A stretch of DNA of 64,000 nucleotides from NCBI GenBank assembly GCA_050747525.1, contig JBOGOC010000031.1:71700-135699 (forward strand), written 5' to 3'. Shown here piece after piece: positions 33,164 to 41,705 of this stretch. The stretch comes from JBOGOC01 sp050747525 (GTDB lineage Bacteria; Acidobacteriota; Polarisedimenticolia; JACPZX01; DASXTC01). The translations under genes and the position numbers were made by a program. The stretch's first letter is position 1; each line of letters begins with the position of its first letter. The notes under the pieces are model-generated. The model did not search any database, had not been told where the DNA came from, and saw only the letters and a program-made list of their open reading frames with translations.

Positions 33164-34741
33164 ATGAAGAAGACGTGCTGGACCGCGGCGTTCGTTCTTC
33201 TGCTCGCTGCTTCCCCCGGGGCTCGCGCCGACGAGAACGTGGTGGTCGCACCCGTCGCCGTGGCCGGAGAGACCTCCCCGGCCGGCGGGCGTTACATCCT
33301 GTTCGGCGACATCGACGTGGATCCCGCGCGCCGGGTCACCTACACGGCCTCCATGACCACCGGGCGGGTGGGCATCTTCCGCACCCGGTTCGGCGTGCCC
33401 CAGACGATCATCCAGTCCGGCGATCCGGCCCCCCCGGATGCGGGGAACCGCTTCTTCATTCCGCTGGCGGTGTCCGGGAACACGGCCGGGGATCTGGCCT
33501 TCGTCTGCATCCTGGCCTTTCCGGACCGGCAGGGGGTATTTCTGATGCAAGGCACCGAGGTGACCACGCTCGCGCTGCAGGGCACTCCCGCGCCGTTCGG
33601 CAGCGGCCTCAGCCTGGCCGGGTTCGATCAGATCCGGCTGCTCGAATCGGGGGAGGTGTACGTCCTGGCCTTCCTGTTGGACGAGCTGGGGAACGACGCG
33701 GGCACCGCGGTGCTGGCGCATGACGCATCGTCGCTGCGCCCCGTGATCGCTGCGGGCGACCCCTACGGCGGCTCGCGCATGGTCGACCGCGTCCTTCAGT
33801 ACGACGTGAACGAATCCGGGATCGTGGCCGCGCTCGCGCAGATAGGTGACTTCGGGTTCCTGGATCCGCTCACCGAGATCATCCTGCTGGACGGAGGGAG
33901 ACTGCGCACGCTGGCGAGCAAGGACCTGTCCTTCTCGGGCGGAACGGACATGGTGCGCCACTTCGCCGTGGCCGTCGACCAGGTGCGCGTCGATCCCGCT
34001 GGGACTGCCAGCTTCTACGTGGCGACCAACAATTTCCTCGGCGGAGGATACGCGATCAACGAGGGGGGCGGGATGACCGACAACCGCTACCTCCTGAGCC
34101 AGGGACATCGCTCACCACTCTCGAGCACCGACACGCTGCAGTTCTTCGGCCCCTTCGGCCGATCGGCAGGGGGGACGCTGGCCTTCCAGGCCTTCACCCC
34201 GGTGGCCCCTTCGGGTGGGATCTTCGCGATGCGCCCCGGGTCTCCCGCGGCCCTCGTGGCGCGCACGGGCGAGCCACGCCCCGGCGGGGGAACCTGGGCG
34301 GGGTTCTTCCACCTGGACATGAACCCGGCCGGCGCGTTCACGTTCACCGAGTTCCAGGGCCTCGCCCAGATCGGCGTCCACCTGGGGCACCTGCTCGCTC
34401 CAGCCGATGAGATTCTGGCGGAACTGCGCGCCGTCCTGAGGGAGCACGACGTTCCGCGCGGCGTGCGGGCGCAGCTGGAGGCCATGCTGCGCCTCATCGA
34501 GCGGCGGATGAAGACGGGGGACACCTCCGGGGCGGCGACGCTCGCCACGAGCCTGCGCGAGGGCCTGGAAAGACTCATGGATCGCCAGATGCCGCTCCTG
34601 CTCGCCGAGCTCCTGCATCCGCTGCTCGAGGATCTCGAGAGGTCGCTGGGAGGAGGATCCGCGGCCCTTCGGGCTCGGGCTCCCGAGTCGCAGGCGCCGC
34701 CGCTGGAAGCCTGGATTGACACACTTCCCGCGGCACCCTAG
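33164..34741 (+). CDS. Exported protein of unknown function
   Basis: About 525 residues. MKKTCWTAAFVLLLAASPGA is a signal peptide cleaved near RA-DENV. The body is beta-rich with DVNESGIVAALAQI and 'FTFTEFQGLAQIGVH'-like strands, recalling the DUF7453-type repeats of choice-of-anchor exported proteins. The last ~110 residues are helical (LAELRAVLREHDVPRGVRAQ and more). ATG 33164 has GGAG 9 bases upstream. It is probably co-transcribed with the FG-GAP gene. Its stop codon lies inside the -10 box of the next gene. Confidence 0.7.
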   Translation: MKKTCWTAAFVLLLAASPGARADENVVVAPVAVAGETSPAGGRYILFGDIDVDPARRVTYTASMTTGRVGIFRTRFGVPQTIIQSGDPAPPDAGNRFFIPLAVSGNTAGDLAFVCILAFPDRQGVFLMQGTEVTTLALQGTPAPFGSGLSLAGFDQIRLLESGEVYVLAFLLDELGNDAGTAVLAHDASSLRPVIAAGDPYGGSRMVDRVLQYDVNESGIVAALAQIGDFGFLDPLTEIILLDGGRLRTLASKDLSFSGGTDMVRHFAVAVDQVRVDPAGTASFYVATNNFLGGGYAINEGGGMTDNRYLLSQGHRSPLSSTDTLQFFGPFGRSAGGTLAFQAFTPVAPSGGIFAMRPGSPAALVARTGEPRPGGGTWAGFFHLDMNPAGAFTFTEFQGLAQIGVHLGHLLAPADEILAELRAVLREHDVPRGVRAQLEAMLRLIERRMKTGDTSGAATLATSLREGLERLMDRQMPLLLAELLHPLLEDLERSLGGGSAALRARAPESQAPPLEAWIDTLPAAP

Positions 34742-34744
34742 GAT
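34716..34744 (+). promoter_or_regulatory. Strong sigma-70 promoter, probably leaderless
   Basis: TTGACA (34716-34721), a 17-base spacer and TAGGAT (34739-34744). The upstream stop codon TAG is part of the -10 box. ATG 34754 begins 9 bases after the -10, so the transcript would start within about 3 bases of the ATG. Confidence 0.7.
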
Positions 34745-34753
34745 CGGGGCGTC

Positions 34754-35467
34754 ATGAGCCGCCTGCATCGCAAGGACTACAAGAAGGACGAGCTGGTCAC
34801 GACCCTCGAGAGCCTCACCCTCTCGGCGGAGCGCCACATGCGCAGCCTCCTCATCGCGGGAGTCGCGGTGGTGGCGCTGGTCGCCGCCGTGGTGGGCGGG
34901 ATCTGGTACTCGCGCTCGAGGTCCGCCGACGCGGCCGCCGGGCTGGCGGCGGTGCACAAGGCCATGGATGCCCCGATCGTCGCCACGGGAGCCCCCGAGG
35001 GGATGCTCAGCTTCTCCAGCGTGTCGTCCCGCGCCCAGGAGGTGCTCCAGCGAGCGGAGGCTCTGCTCTCCTCGCATCCCTCCTCACGCCAGGCACATTG
35101 GGCCACGTACTGGAAGGGGGTCGCCCAGAAGGATCTGGGGCGCTTCGACGAAGCTCAGGCCACGCTCGACCCGCTCACCACGCTCGATGACGAGCCGTTC
35201 CTGTCGGCGCTGGCCCGTATGCAGCGGGCTCAGGTGAGCGAGGCGAAGGGGGACCTGGCGGCGGCCGCGGAGTCCTATGCGTCGCTGGCCGCCTCCGCTC
35301 CAGCCCGCTTCCCGGCCGAGATCGCCCTGATGAACCAGGCGCGCGTTCTGGATGCACAGGGGAAAGCCGAGGAGGCCAAGGCGATCTACCGCCGCGTGAC
35401 CCAGGAGTACCCTGAGTCTCCCTACGCGAGTGACGCCGCCAGGCGCATCGCCCCCACCTCGAGCTGA
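34754..35467 (+). CDS. Membrane-anchored TPR protein, YfgM-like
   Basis: 237 residues. A cytoplasmic basic start (MSRLHRKDYKKDELVTTLES), one membrane helix (LLIAGVAVVALVAAVVGGIW) and a periplasmic TPR-like region with ESYASLAASAPARFPAEIAL. This layout matches YfgM/TPR_21 proteins, which bind the SecYEG translocon or BamB-like factors in E. coli. No ribosome site precedes the ATG, which agrees with leaderless expression from a strong promoter. Confidence 0.75.
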   Translation: MSRLHRKDYKKDELVTTLESLTLSAERHMRSLLIAGVAVVALVAAVVGGIWYSRSRSADAAAGLAAVHKAMDAPIVATGAPEGMLSFSSVSSRAQEVLQRAEALLSSHPSSRQAHWATYWKGVAQKDLGRFDEAQATLDPLTTLDDEPFLSALARMQRAQVSEAKGDLAAAAESYASLAASAPARFPAEIALMNQARVLDAQGKAEEAKAIYRRVTQEYPESPYASDAARRIAPTSS

Positions 35468-35479
35468 GCCGGCGGCCTT

Positions 35480-35920
35480 CTAGAAGGGGATGTCGTCCTC
35501 GCCCCGCTGCTGTTGTTCGTCGGCCCCTCCCAGATCGATATCCGCGGGAGCCGTGGAGCGTCCCGAGGCGGCCCCTTCCGCGCGTCCTTCACCACGGCCC
35601 AGCATGACCACCCGCAGGGCTCTCACTTCGGTGGTCTGACGCTTGTTGCCCTCGCGGTCATTCCATTCGCGCGTGGACAGGGAGCCTTCGACGAAGACCT
35701 GCTTTCCCTTCTGCAGGTACTGACCCGCGATCTCGGCCTGCTTGCCGAACACCACGATGCGATGCCACTCGGTGCGTTCCTGCTTTTCGCCGGCCTTGTC
35801 CATCCAGACATCGTTCGTGGCGAGGCTGAAGTTGGCTACCGCAGCGCCCCCGGGCGTGTATCGCAGCTCCGGATCGCGCCCCAGGTGACCAATGAGAAGT
35901 ACCTTGTTGAGGCTGGCCAT
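35480..35920 (-). CDS. ssb: Single-stranded DNA-binding protein
   Basis: 146 residues. NKVLLIGHLGRDPELRYTPG, then FSLATNDVWMDKAGEKQERT and EWHRIVVFGKQAEIAGQYL form the OB fold. The C-terminus is the acidic tip EDDIPF used to contact replication and repair proteins. The linker is short. Convergent with the YfgM-like gene. AAAGGA lies upstream of the ATG, and a TTGATT/TAGTCT pair (18-base spacer) may be its promoter. Confidence 0.95.
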   Translation of the reverse strand: MASLNKVLLIGHLGRDPELRYTPGGAAVANFSLATNDVWMDKAGEKQERTEWHRIVVFGKQAEIAGQYLQKGKQVFVEGSLSTREWNDREGNKRQTTEVRALRVVMLGRGEGRAEGAASGRSTAPADIDLGGADEQQQRGEDDIPF

Positions 35921-36037
35921 GGATTGGTCCTTTCGGTGAGGTGACGGAGCGACGCGCGTAGACTATCATACGCGCCCCCTCTGCAATCAAGCCGACACCG
36001 GAGGGGAGCCGGGGCTTCCCACGGAGGCTTCCCACGG

Positions 36038-37621
36038 ATGGAAGAGACCCGCCGACTGGTCCGCTCCGCCGGCGTGATGTCCCTCATGACGTTGATCTCG
36101 CGCATCCTGGGATACGTGCGCGACAACCTCCAGGCGCAGATCCTCGGGGCCTCACGCACGGCCGACGCGTTCATCATCGCCTTCCGGATCCCGAACCTGT
36201 TGCGACGTCTGGTGGGGGAGGGGGCATTCACGGCCGCCTTCGTCCCCACGCTTTCGGACTACATGAGGCCCGAGAGGCGCGCGGAGATATGGCGCTTCGC
36301 GGCGCTGGTGTTCTGGACGATGGCCACGGTGCTGGCGGTGCTGTCGGCGGCCGGCGTGATCTTCTCGCCGTTCATCGTGAAGGTTCTGGCGTACGGATTC
36401 ACCGGCATCGAGCAGAAGTTCGAGCTGACCGTGTCGCTCAACCGGCTCATGTTCCCGTACCTGCTGTTCATCGGGCTGGCCGCGCTCGTGCAGGGGGTCC
36501 TCAACGTGCACGGCCGGTTCGCCGTCCCGGCGTTCACGCCGGTGCTTCTCAACCTCAGCATGATCGGGGCGGCCCTTCTGGTGGCGCCCCACATGGAGGA
36601 GCCCGCCTACGCCTTCGCCTGGGGGGTGCTGCTGGGCGGCGCCCTGCAGCTGGGATTCCAGATCCCCTTCGTGATGAAGCTGGGCATGCGGTTCCCCTTC
36701 AAGCTGGGCTTCGGGGATCCCGGCGTGAGGCAGATCGGCCGCCTCATGGGCCCCGGGCTTTTCGGGATGGGGATCACCCAGATCACGCTGCTGCTCGACT
36801 CGTTCTTCGCTTCCCTCATGACGGAGGGGAGCGTCTCGGCCCTCTACTACTCAGGGCGCATCAACGAGCTGGCGCTGGGCTCGTTCGCCATCTCGGTGAG
36901 CACCGTCATCCTGCCCACCCTGTCGAGGCAGGCGGCCGAGGGGCGCATCGATCAGATGCGCGACACGCTGCTCTACGGGCTGCGCGTGGTGGCCTTCATC
37001 ACCATCCCCGCCGCCGTCGGGCTCATCGTTCTGAGGAGCTCCATCGTCTCGGTGCTGTTCGAGCGGGGCAGGTTCACTCCGGCCGACACCGCCTTCGTGG
37101 CTCACGCGCTGCTCTTCTACGCGGTCGGGCTGTTTCCATTCGGCGCGGTGAAGATCCTCGCACCCGCCTTCTACTCCAGCAAGGACACACGCACGCCCGC
37201 GATGACCGCGGCCATCACGCTGGCGGCCCACGTGGTCATCGTCTCGGTCCTGAGCTTCGTCATGGGGACGGGAGGGATCGCCCTGGCCGACTCGCTCTCC
37301 GCCTCCATCAACATGGGCCTGCTGATGTTTCTGTTCGCGCAGCGCCATGGGCTCCCCTGGGTGAAGGGCCTGGCCATTCCTGCCACCCGCTTCGTGGGGG
37401 CATCGGCGGTCATGGGGTGGGCCGCGTGGCTCATGATAGGATGGCTCGACTCGATGTTCGCAGGTGTGCCACTGGGAGACGCCGCCGCCCTCTTCATCAC
37501 GCTCGCCGCCTCCACGATTCTCTATTTCGCCATCTGCCGTCTGATGGGCACCCCCGAGCTGCACGACGTGCTCGCCGCGTTCCCCATCCCCGGGCGGAAG
37601 AGGCGGCGGCCGCGGCGATGA
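36038..37621 (+). CDS. murJ: Lipid II flippase MurJ
   Basis: 527 residues with about 14 membrane helices. It starts EETRRLVRSAGVMSLMTLIS, typical of MviN/MurJ. FRIPNLLRRLVGEGAFTAAF is the family block and GLFGMGITQITLLLDSFFA another. It flips lipid II across the inner membrane for peptidoglycan synthesis. It is followed one base later by dtd. Confidence 0.94.
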   Translation: MEETRRLVRSAGVMSLMTLISRILGYVRDNLQAQILGASRTADAFIIAFRIPNLLRRLVGEGAFTAAFVPTLSDYMRPERRAEIWRFAALVFWTMATVLAVLSAAGVIFSPFIVKVLAYGFTGIEQKFELTVSLNRLMFPYLLFIGLAALVQGVLNVHGRFAVPAFTPVLLNLSMIGAALLVAPHMEEPAYAFAWGVLLGGALQLGFQIPFVMKLGMRFPFKLGFGDPGVRQIGRLMGPGLFGMGITQITLLLDSFFASLMTEGSVSALYYSGRINELALGSFAISVSTVILPTLSRQAAEGRIDQMRDTLLYGLRVVAFITIPAAVGLIVLRSSIVSVLFERGRFTPADTAFVAHALLFYAVGLFPFGAVKILAPAFYSSKDTRTPAMTAAITLAAHVVIVSVLSFVMGTGGIALADSLSASINMGLLMFLFAQRHGLPWVKGLAIPATRFVGASAVMGWAAWLMIGWLDSMFAGVPLGDAAALFITLAASTILYFAICRLMGTPELHDVLAAFPIPGRKRRRPRR

Positions 37622-37622
37622 G

Positions 37623-38075
37623 ATGAGGATCGTGCTGCAGCGCGTCTCGCGGGCGGCCGTGCGCGTCGATGGGAAGGAGCACGCGCGTATCGGGCCGGGG
37701 CTCCTCCTGCTGGTGGGGGTGGAGAAGGGAGACGACGACGCGGCGGCGGCGGCCGCGGCGTCCAAGGTCGCTCACCTGCGCGTGTTCGCGGCGCAGCCGG
37801 GCATGGACGAGAGGATGGATCGCTCGGTGACCGACACGGGGGGCGAGGTGCTGGTGGTCTCGCAGTTCACGCTGGCGGGTTCCACCCGCAAGGGACGCCG
37901 GCCGAGCTTCGACGGAGCGGCCGATCCGGCCGAGGCCGAGCGCCTCTACCTGCGGGTGGCGGACGCCCTGCGGGAAGCCGGGCTGCGGGTGGCCACCGGG
38001 AGCTTCCGCTCCATGATGGAGGTGGAGCTGGTGAACGACGGGCCGGTGACCTTCGTGGTGGAGACCGGCCCGTGA
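37623..38075 (+). CDS. dtd: D-aminoacyl-tRNA deacylase
   Basis: 150 residues. MRIVLQRVSRAAVRVDG start, VLVVSQFTLAG and the Gly-cis-Pro motif in NDGPVTFVVE. It removes D-amino acids from tRNA. GTGA overlap with the xer gene downstream. Confidence 0.95.
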   Translation: MRIVLQRVSRAAVRVDGKEHARIGPGLLLLVGVEKGDDDAAAAAAASKVAHLRVFAAQPGMDERMDRSVTDTGGEVLVVSQFTLAGSTRKGRRPSFDGAADPAEAERLYLRVADALREAGLRVATGSFRSMMEVELVNDGPVTFVVETGP

Positions 38076-39019
38076 GCGATTCCCTGTTCAAGGACGTCGA
38101 CTTGTTCCTGGATCACATCCGCATCGAGCGGGGCCTGTCGCCCAACACCGTCTCGGCCTACCGCTCGGACCTGGCCCGCTTCGTGTCGTGGGCCGCGGCG
38201 CGCAAGATGAACACGCTCCGTCGCGTCACACGCGCCGACCTGCTCGGATACAGGCGGGTCCTGAGCCTGGAGGCGGCGGGCCGGGATGGCTCCGGGCCGC
38301 GCCGGGCGCCACGCTCCGTGCGCCGCGCGCAGGCTTCGCTGCGCGCCTTCTATCGCTACCTGCGATCGGAGGGATGCATCGATCGCAATCCCACGGAGGG
38401 GCTCGACGCCCCGCGCGTGGAGCGCCGCCTGCCTCGCTCGCTGGGCCTCGACGAGGTGGACCGCCTGCTGGCCGCGCCCGATCGGGCCGACCCGCTGGGG
38501 CTGCGTGACGCCGCCATGCTCGAGCTCATGTACGCCACCGGGATGCGCGTGTCCGAGCTGATCGGTCTGGACCTGTCGAGCCTTCACGTCCAGGCCGGCT
38601 ACCTGGTCTGCTCCGGCAAGCGCTCGCGCGAGCGCGTGGTGCCGGTGAGCCCCGAGGCGGCCCGTGCCGTGACCCTGTATCTGGAGCGCGCCCGGCCCCA
38701 CCTGCTGAGCAAGAACGGGCGACCGGCGGCACGCTCCACCGATCGGCTCTTCGTCACCGCACGCGGCGGCGGCCTCACCCGCCAGGCCTTCTGGAAGAAC
38801 CTGAAGCGCTACGGCAGCCTGGCTCACATCGCGCCTTCGCGCCTGAGCCCGCACGTCATCCGCCATAGCTTCGCCACCCATCTGCTCGAGCACGGGGCCG
38901 ATCTCCGGTCCGTGCAGAAGATGCTCGGTCACGTGGACATCTCAACCACCCAGATCTACACCCACCTGAATCGTGAGCGGCTCAAGAAGATCCACCAGCA
39001 GCACCATCCGCGCGCGTGA
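38072..39019 (+). CDS. xerD: Site-specific tyrosine recombinase XerC/XerD
   Basis: 315 residues from GTG 38072. SAM-like N-terminal domain (LDHIRIERGLSPNTVSAYRS), then catalytic YATGMRVSELIGL (Arg), VCSGKRSRERVVP (Lys), SPHVIRHSFATHLLEHGADL (His/Arg), LGHVDISTTQIYTHL (His and Tyr). Resolves chromosome dimers at dif. XerC or XerD cannot be distinguished by eye; no dif-like 28-mer was noticed here. Confidence 0.93.
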   Translation: MSDSLFKDVDLFLDHIRIERGLSPNTVSAYRSDLARFVSWAAARKMNTLRRVTRADLLGYRRVLSLEAAGRDGSGPRRAPRSVRRAQASLRAFYRYLRSEGCIDRNPTEGLDAPRVERRLPRSLGLDEVDRLLAAPDRADPLGLRDAAMLELMYATGMRVSELIGLDLSSLHVQAGYLVCSGKRSRERVVPVSPEAARAVTLYLERARPHLLSKNGRPAARSTDRLFVTARGGGLTRQAFWKNLKRYGSLAHIAPSRLSPHVIRHSFATHLLEHGADLRSVQKMLGHVDISTTQIYTHLNRERLKKIHQQHHPRA

Positions 39020-40688
39020 TCTGATGGCGCCCGTGAGGGCCGCGGCGGGGGCCGGAGAGTCTGCGGCCCTGGTCGCCGCACGCCTCGAGCGCCACCAGGC
39101 TCCTCTGGCTCCGGTCGTCCGCGAGGGTCAGCCCATGGGCCTGATCACGCCCCAGGCCGCGCGCTCACTCGAACGGTTCGGGCCCGAAGGGATCACGGCG
39201 GGAGAGGCGGTGGCAGGCGGCGCCCCTCGCGTGGCCCCCGGAGCCGGTCTGGCCGCGATGTGGCGGGCAGCACGCGGGGTGGCTCCCGGGCTCCTGGTGA
39301 CGGGCGACAGGGGGGTGCTGCGCGGCGTGATTACGCGCGGCAGCCTCTCCCGGCACGTGACGCGCGCGCGCCGGCGGGGGGCCCCCGCCGCGCTGCACGA
39401 GCCGGATGTGTCGGCGCTGCTTCAGACGCTCGACTCCGACCATCGCCGCCTGCTGGAGACCGCCGCGGCCGTGGCGCGGTCGCGCGGGATCGCCCTCTAT
39501 CTCGTGGGCGGGATCGTGCGCGACCTGCTGCTGGGCCGGCCGGGACGCGACCTGGACCTCGTCGTGGAAGGGGAGGGGATTCCTTTCGCGCACGAGCTGG
39601 CCGGAAGGGTGGGGGCGCGCGTGGTGGCGCATGCCCCCTTTCTGACCGCCGACCTGCTCATGCCGGGAGGATGGCACGTGGACGTGATCACCGCCCGTCA
39701 CGAACGCTATGACCCGCCGGGGTCGCTGCCGGTGGTGGAACGAGGCTCCCTCGAGGACGACCTGGCCCGGCGCGACGTGACCATCAACGCTATGGCCATC
39801 CGGCTGGACGGAAGAGACCGCGGGCGGCTGCGCGACGACATGGGGGGCCTCGCGGACCTAAAGCAGCGTCTCCTCCGGGTCCATCACGCCATGAGCCTGA
39901 TCGACGATCCCACGCGCGCCCTGCGCATCGCGCGTCTGGCGGCGCGGCTGGACTTCGGCCTCGCGGATGAGACCGCGGCTAACCTCGACCTGGCGCGCCG
40001 CGCGCGCGCCATGGACCGCGTGAGCGGGTCCCGCCTGCGCAGAGAGCTGGAGCTCGTGCTGCGTGAGCCCGATCCGGTGGCCGCCCTCGACGCGATGGCG
40101 CGCCTCGAGCTGCTGGATCCGATCGCGCGGGGCTTCGTCTGGAATGCCCTGACGCGACGGCAGCTGGCACGCCACGTGTCGGGCGGCCCCCTGTCCCAGG
40201 CCGACCCTTTCCTGGTCATGCTGATGATCCTGGCCGATGGGCACACCGGCGCTGCCAGCCGTTCCTTGCGGGCCGCGATTGCGCGACGCCTCGCCCTGGC
40301 GGGGCCGGCCGCCGGGCGCCTCGCCGAAGCTCCGTCGCGCCGGAAGGCGCTGGTGTCATCCGTGAAGGCCGCCCGCACGCCTGGCGCCGTGGCGCGCGTC
40401 TGCGAGCGTCACGATCCCGAGACGCTCGCCTTCACCTGGGCCACGTCGAACGACAGAGTCAGGCGCGCCCTGGAGACGTGGGCCCGGCGCTCCGCGCAGC
40501 CCGTGCCGGGTGTGACGGGTCACACCCTGCGGACGCTCGGCCTGCCCCCCGGGCCGGCCTACGCCCGCATCCTCGGCCGGATCCGCGAAGCCTGGCTGGA
40601 CCGGCGGATCGTCGACGCCGCCTCGGCCCGCGCAATGGCAAGGCGCCTCGTCCGCCGGGCAGCGTTGACACGGACTCCGGGGCGCTGA
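38973..40688 (+). CDS. tRNA nucleotidyltransferase/poly(A) polymerase-family protein with N-terminal CBS pair
   Basis: 571 residues from GTG 38973, which overlaps xerD by 47 bases. Residues 1-~130 are a pair of degenerate CBS domains (IRARDLMAPV, MGLITPQAARSL, LRGVITRGSL). ATG 39024 would cut the first CBS strand, so GTG is preferred. From ~170: LYLVGGIVRDLLLGRPGRDL, then DLDLVVEGEG (catalytic Asp pair), RRDVTINAMAIRL and DDPTRALRIARLAARL, the class II nucleotidyltransferase core. Such CBS fusions are known as A-adding or CCA-adding tRNA enzymes. All three tRNA genes here encode CCA, so repair is its likely task. Confidence 0.85.
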   Translation: MSGSRRSTSSTIRARDLMAPVRAAAGAGESAALVAARLERHQAPLAPVVREGQPMGLITPQAARSLERFGPEGITAGEAVAGGAPRVAPGAGLAAMWRAARGVAPGLLVTGDRGVLRGVITRGSLSRHVTRARRRGAPAALHEPDVSALLQTLDSDHRRLLETAAAVARSRGIALYLVGGIVRDLLLGRPGRDLDLVVEGEGIPFAHELAGRVGARVVAHAPFLTADLLMPGGWHVDVITARHERYDPPGSLPVVERGSLEDDLARRDVTINAMAIRLDGRDRGRLRDDMGGLADLKQRLLRVHHAMSLIDDPTRALRIARLAARLDFGLADETAANLDLARRARAMDRVSGSRLRRELELVLREPDPVAALDAMARLELLDPIARGFVWNALTRRQLARHVSGGPLSQADPFLVMLMILADGHTGAASRSLRAAIARRLALAGPAAGRLAEAPSRRKALVSSVKAARTPGAVARVCERHDPETLAFTWATSNDRVRRALETWARRSAQPVPGVTGHTLRTLGLPPGPAYARILGRIREAWLDRRIVDAASARAMARRLVRRAALTRTPGR

Positions 40689-40694
40689 TATGTT
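40665..40694 (+). promoter_or_regulatory. Promoter for accA
   Basis: TTGACA (40665-40670), an 18-base spacer and TATGTT (40689-40694) with TGA before it as an extended -10. It straddles the end of the tRNA nucleotidyltransferase gene. Predicted leader of about 25 bases with GGGAGG. Confidence 0.6.
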
Positions 40695-40724
40695 GGCCAC
40701 CCTCTCAGGGAGGCCTCCCGCACG

Positions 40725-41705
40725 ATGGCCAGGTTCCCCGCCTCATCCGCAAGCGAAGACAGTTTCGAGGAGCCGATCGTCGCCCTCGAGCGGCGCATCG
40801 AAGAGCTTTCGGCCTACCCGGCCAGCCGCGACACCGAGGCCGAGATCGCCAAGCTGCAGGCACGCCTGAGTCAGCTCCGCACGGAGATCTTCGCCCAGCT
40901 CTCGCCCTGGCAGAAGACGCTCGTGGCGCGCCATCCGCAGCGTCCCTACACGCTGGACTACGTGCGTCAGCTGGTGGACGACTTCGTGGAGATGCATGGG
41001 GATCGCAAGTTCAAGGACGATCCGGCCATCGTGGGAGGGCTCGGCACGTTCCGCGGCCGGGTGGTGTGCGTTCTCGGCCACCAGAAAGGGCGCGACACCA
41101 AAGAAAAGCTGTACCGCAACTTCGGCATGCCCCGCCCGGAGGGGTATCGCAAGGCGGTCCGCCTGATGCACATGGCCGAGAAGTTCGGCCGGCCCATCGT
41201 GTCCTTCATCGACACGCCCGGCGCCTACCCCGGTATCGGCGCCGAGGAGCGCGGCCAGGCCGAGGCGATCGCCAGTTCCTTGAGGGACATGGCGGGGCTC
41301 ACCGTCCCGTTCGTGGCCACGGTGACGGGCGAAGGAGGGAGCGGCGGTGCGCTGGCCCTGGGAATGGCCGACAGGGTCAACATGCTGGAGCACGCTATCT
41401 ACTCGGTGATCAGCCCCGAGGGATGCGCCGCGATCCTGTGGAAGGACCAGGAAAAGTGGAAGAAGGAGGCCGCCCGCCAGCTCCGGATCACGGCGGAGGA
41501 TCTCAGGGACCTGGGGATCATCGACGAGATCATCGCCGAGCCTCCCGGAGGCGCCCACACCGATCCCCAGACCGCTGCGCGCCTGGTGGGAGACTGCATC
41601 GAGCGCCAGCTCGACGATCTGGCCCGGCTCGACCCGGCCGAGCGCCGTGATCGCCGGCATCGCAAGTTCCGCGGCATGGGGAGCTTCCTCGAGCTGGTGA
41701 CCTAG
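40725..41705 (+). CDS. accA: Acetyl-CoA carboxylase carboxyltransferase subunit alpha
   Basis: 326 residues. FEEPIVALERRIEELSAYPA at the start, HPQRPYTLDYVRQLVDDFVE, KEKLYRNFGMPRPEGYRKAV, FIDTPGAYPGIGAEERGQAE and GEGGSGGALALGMAD are family blocks. It transfers CO2 to acetyl-CoA to give malonyl-CoA, the substrate for FabD upstream. Expressed from its own promoter. Convergent with mazG and overlapping it at CTAG. Confidence 0.95.
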   Translation: MARFPASSASEDSFEEPIVALERRIEELSAYPASRDTEAEIAKLQARLSQLRTEIFAQLSPWQKTLVARHPQRPYTLDYVRQLVDDFVEMHGDRKFKDDPAIVGGLGTFRGRVVCVLGHQKGRDTKEKLYRNFGMPRPEGYRKAVRLMHMAEKFGRPIVSFIDTPGAYPGIGAEERGQAEAIASSLRDMAGLTVPFVATVTGEGGSGGALALGMADRVNMLEHAIYSVISPEGCAAILWKDQEKWKKEAARQLRITAEDLRDLGIIDEIIAEPPGGAHTDPQTAARLVGDCIERQLDDLARLDPAERRDRRHRKFRGMGSFLELVT

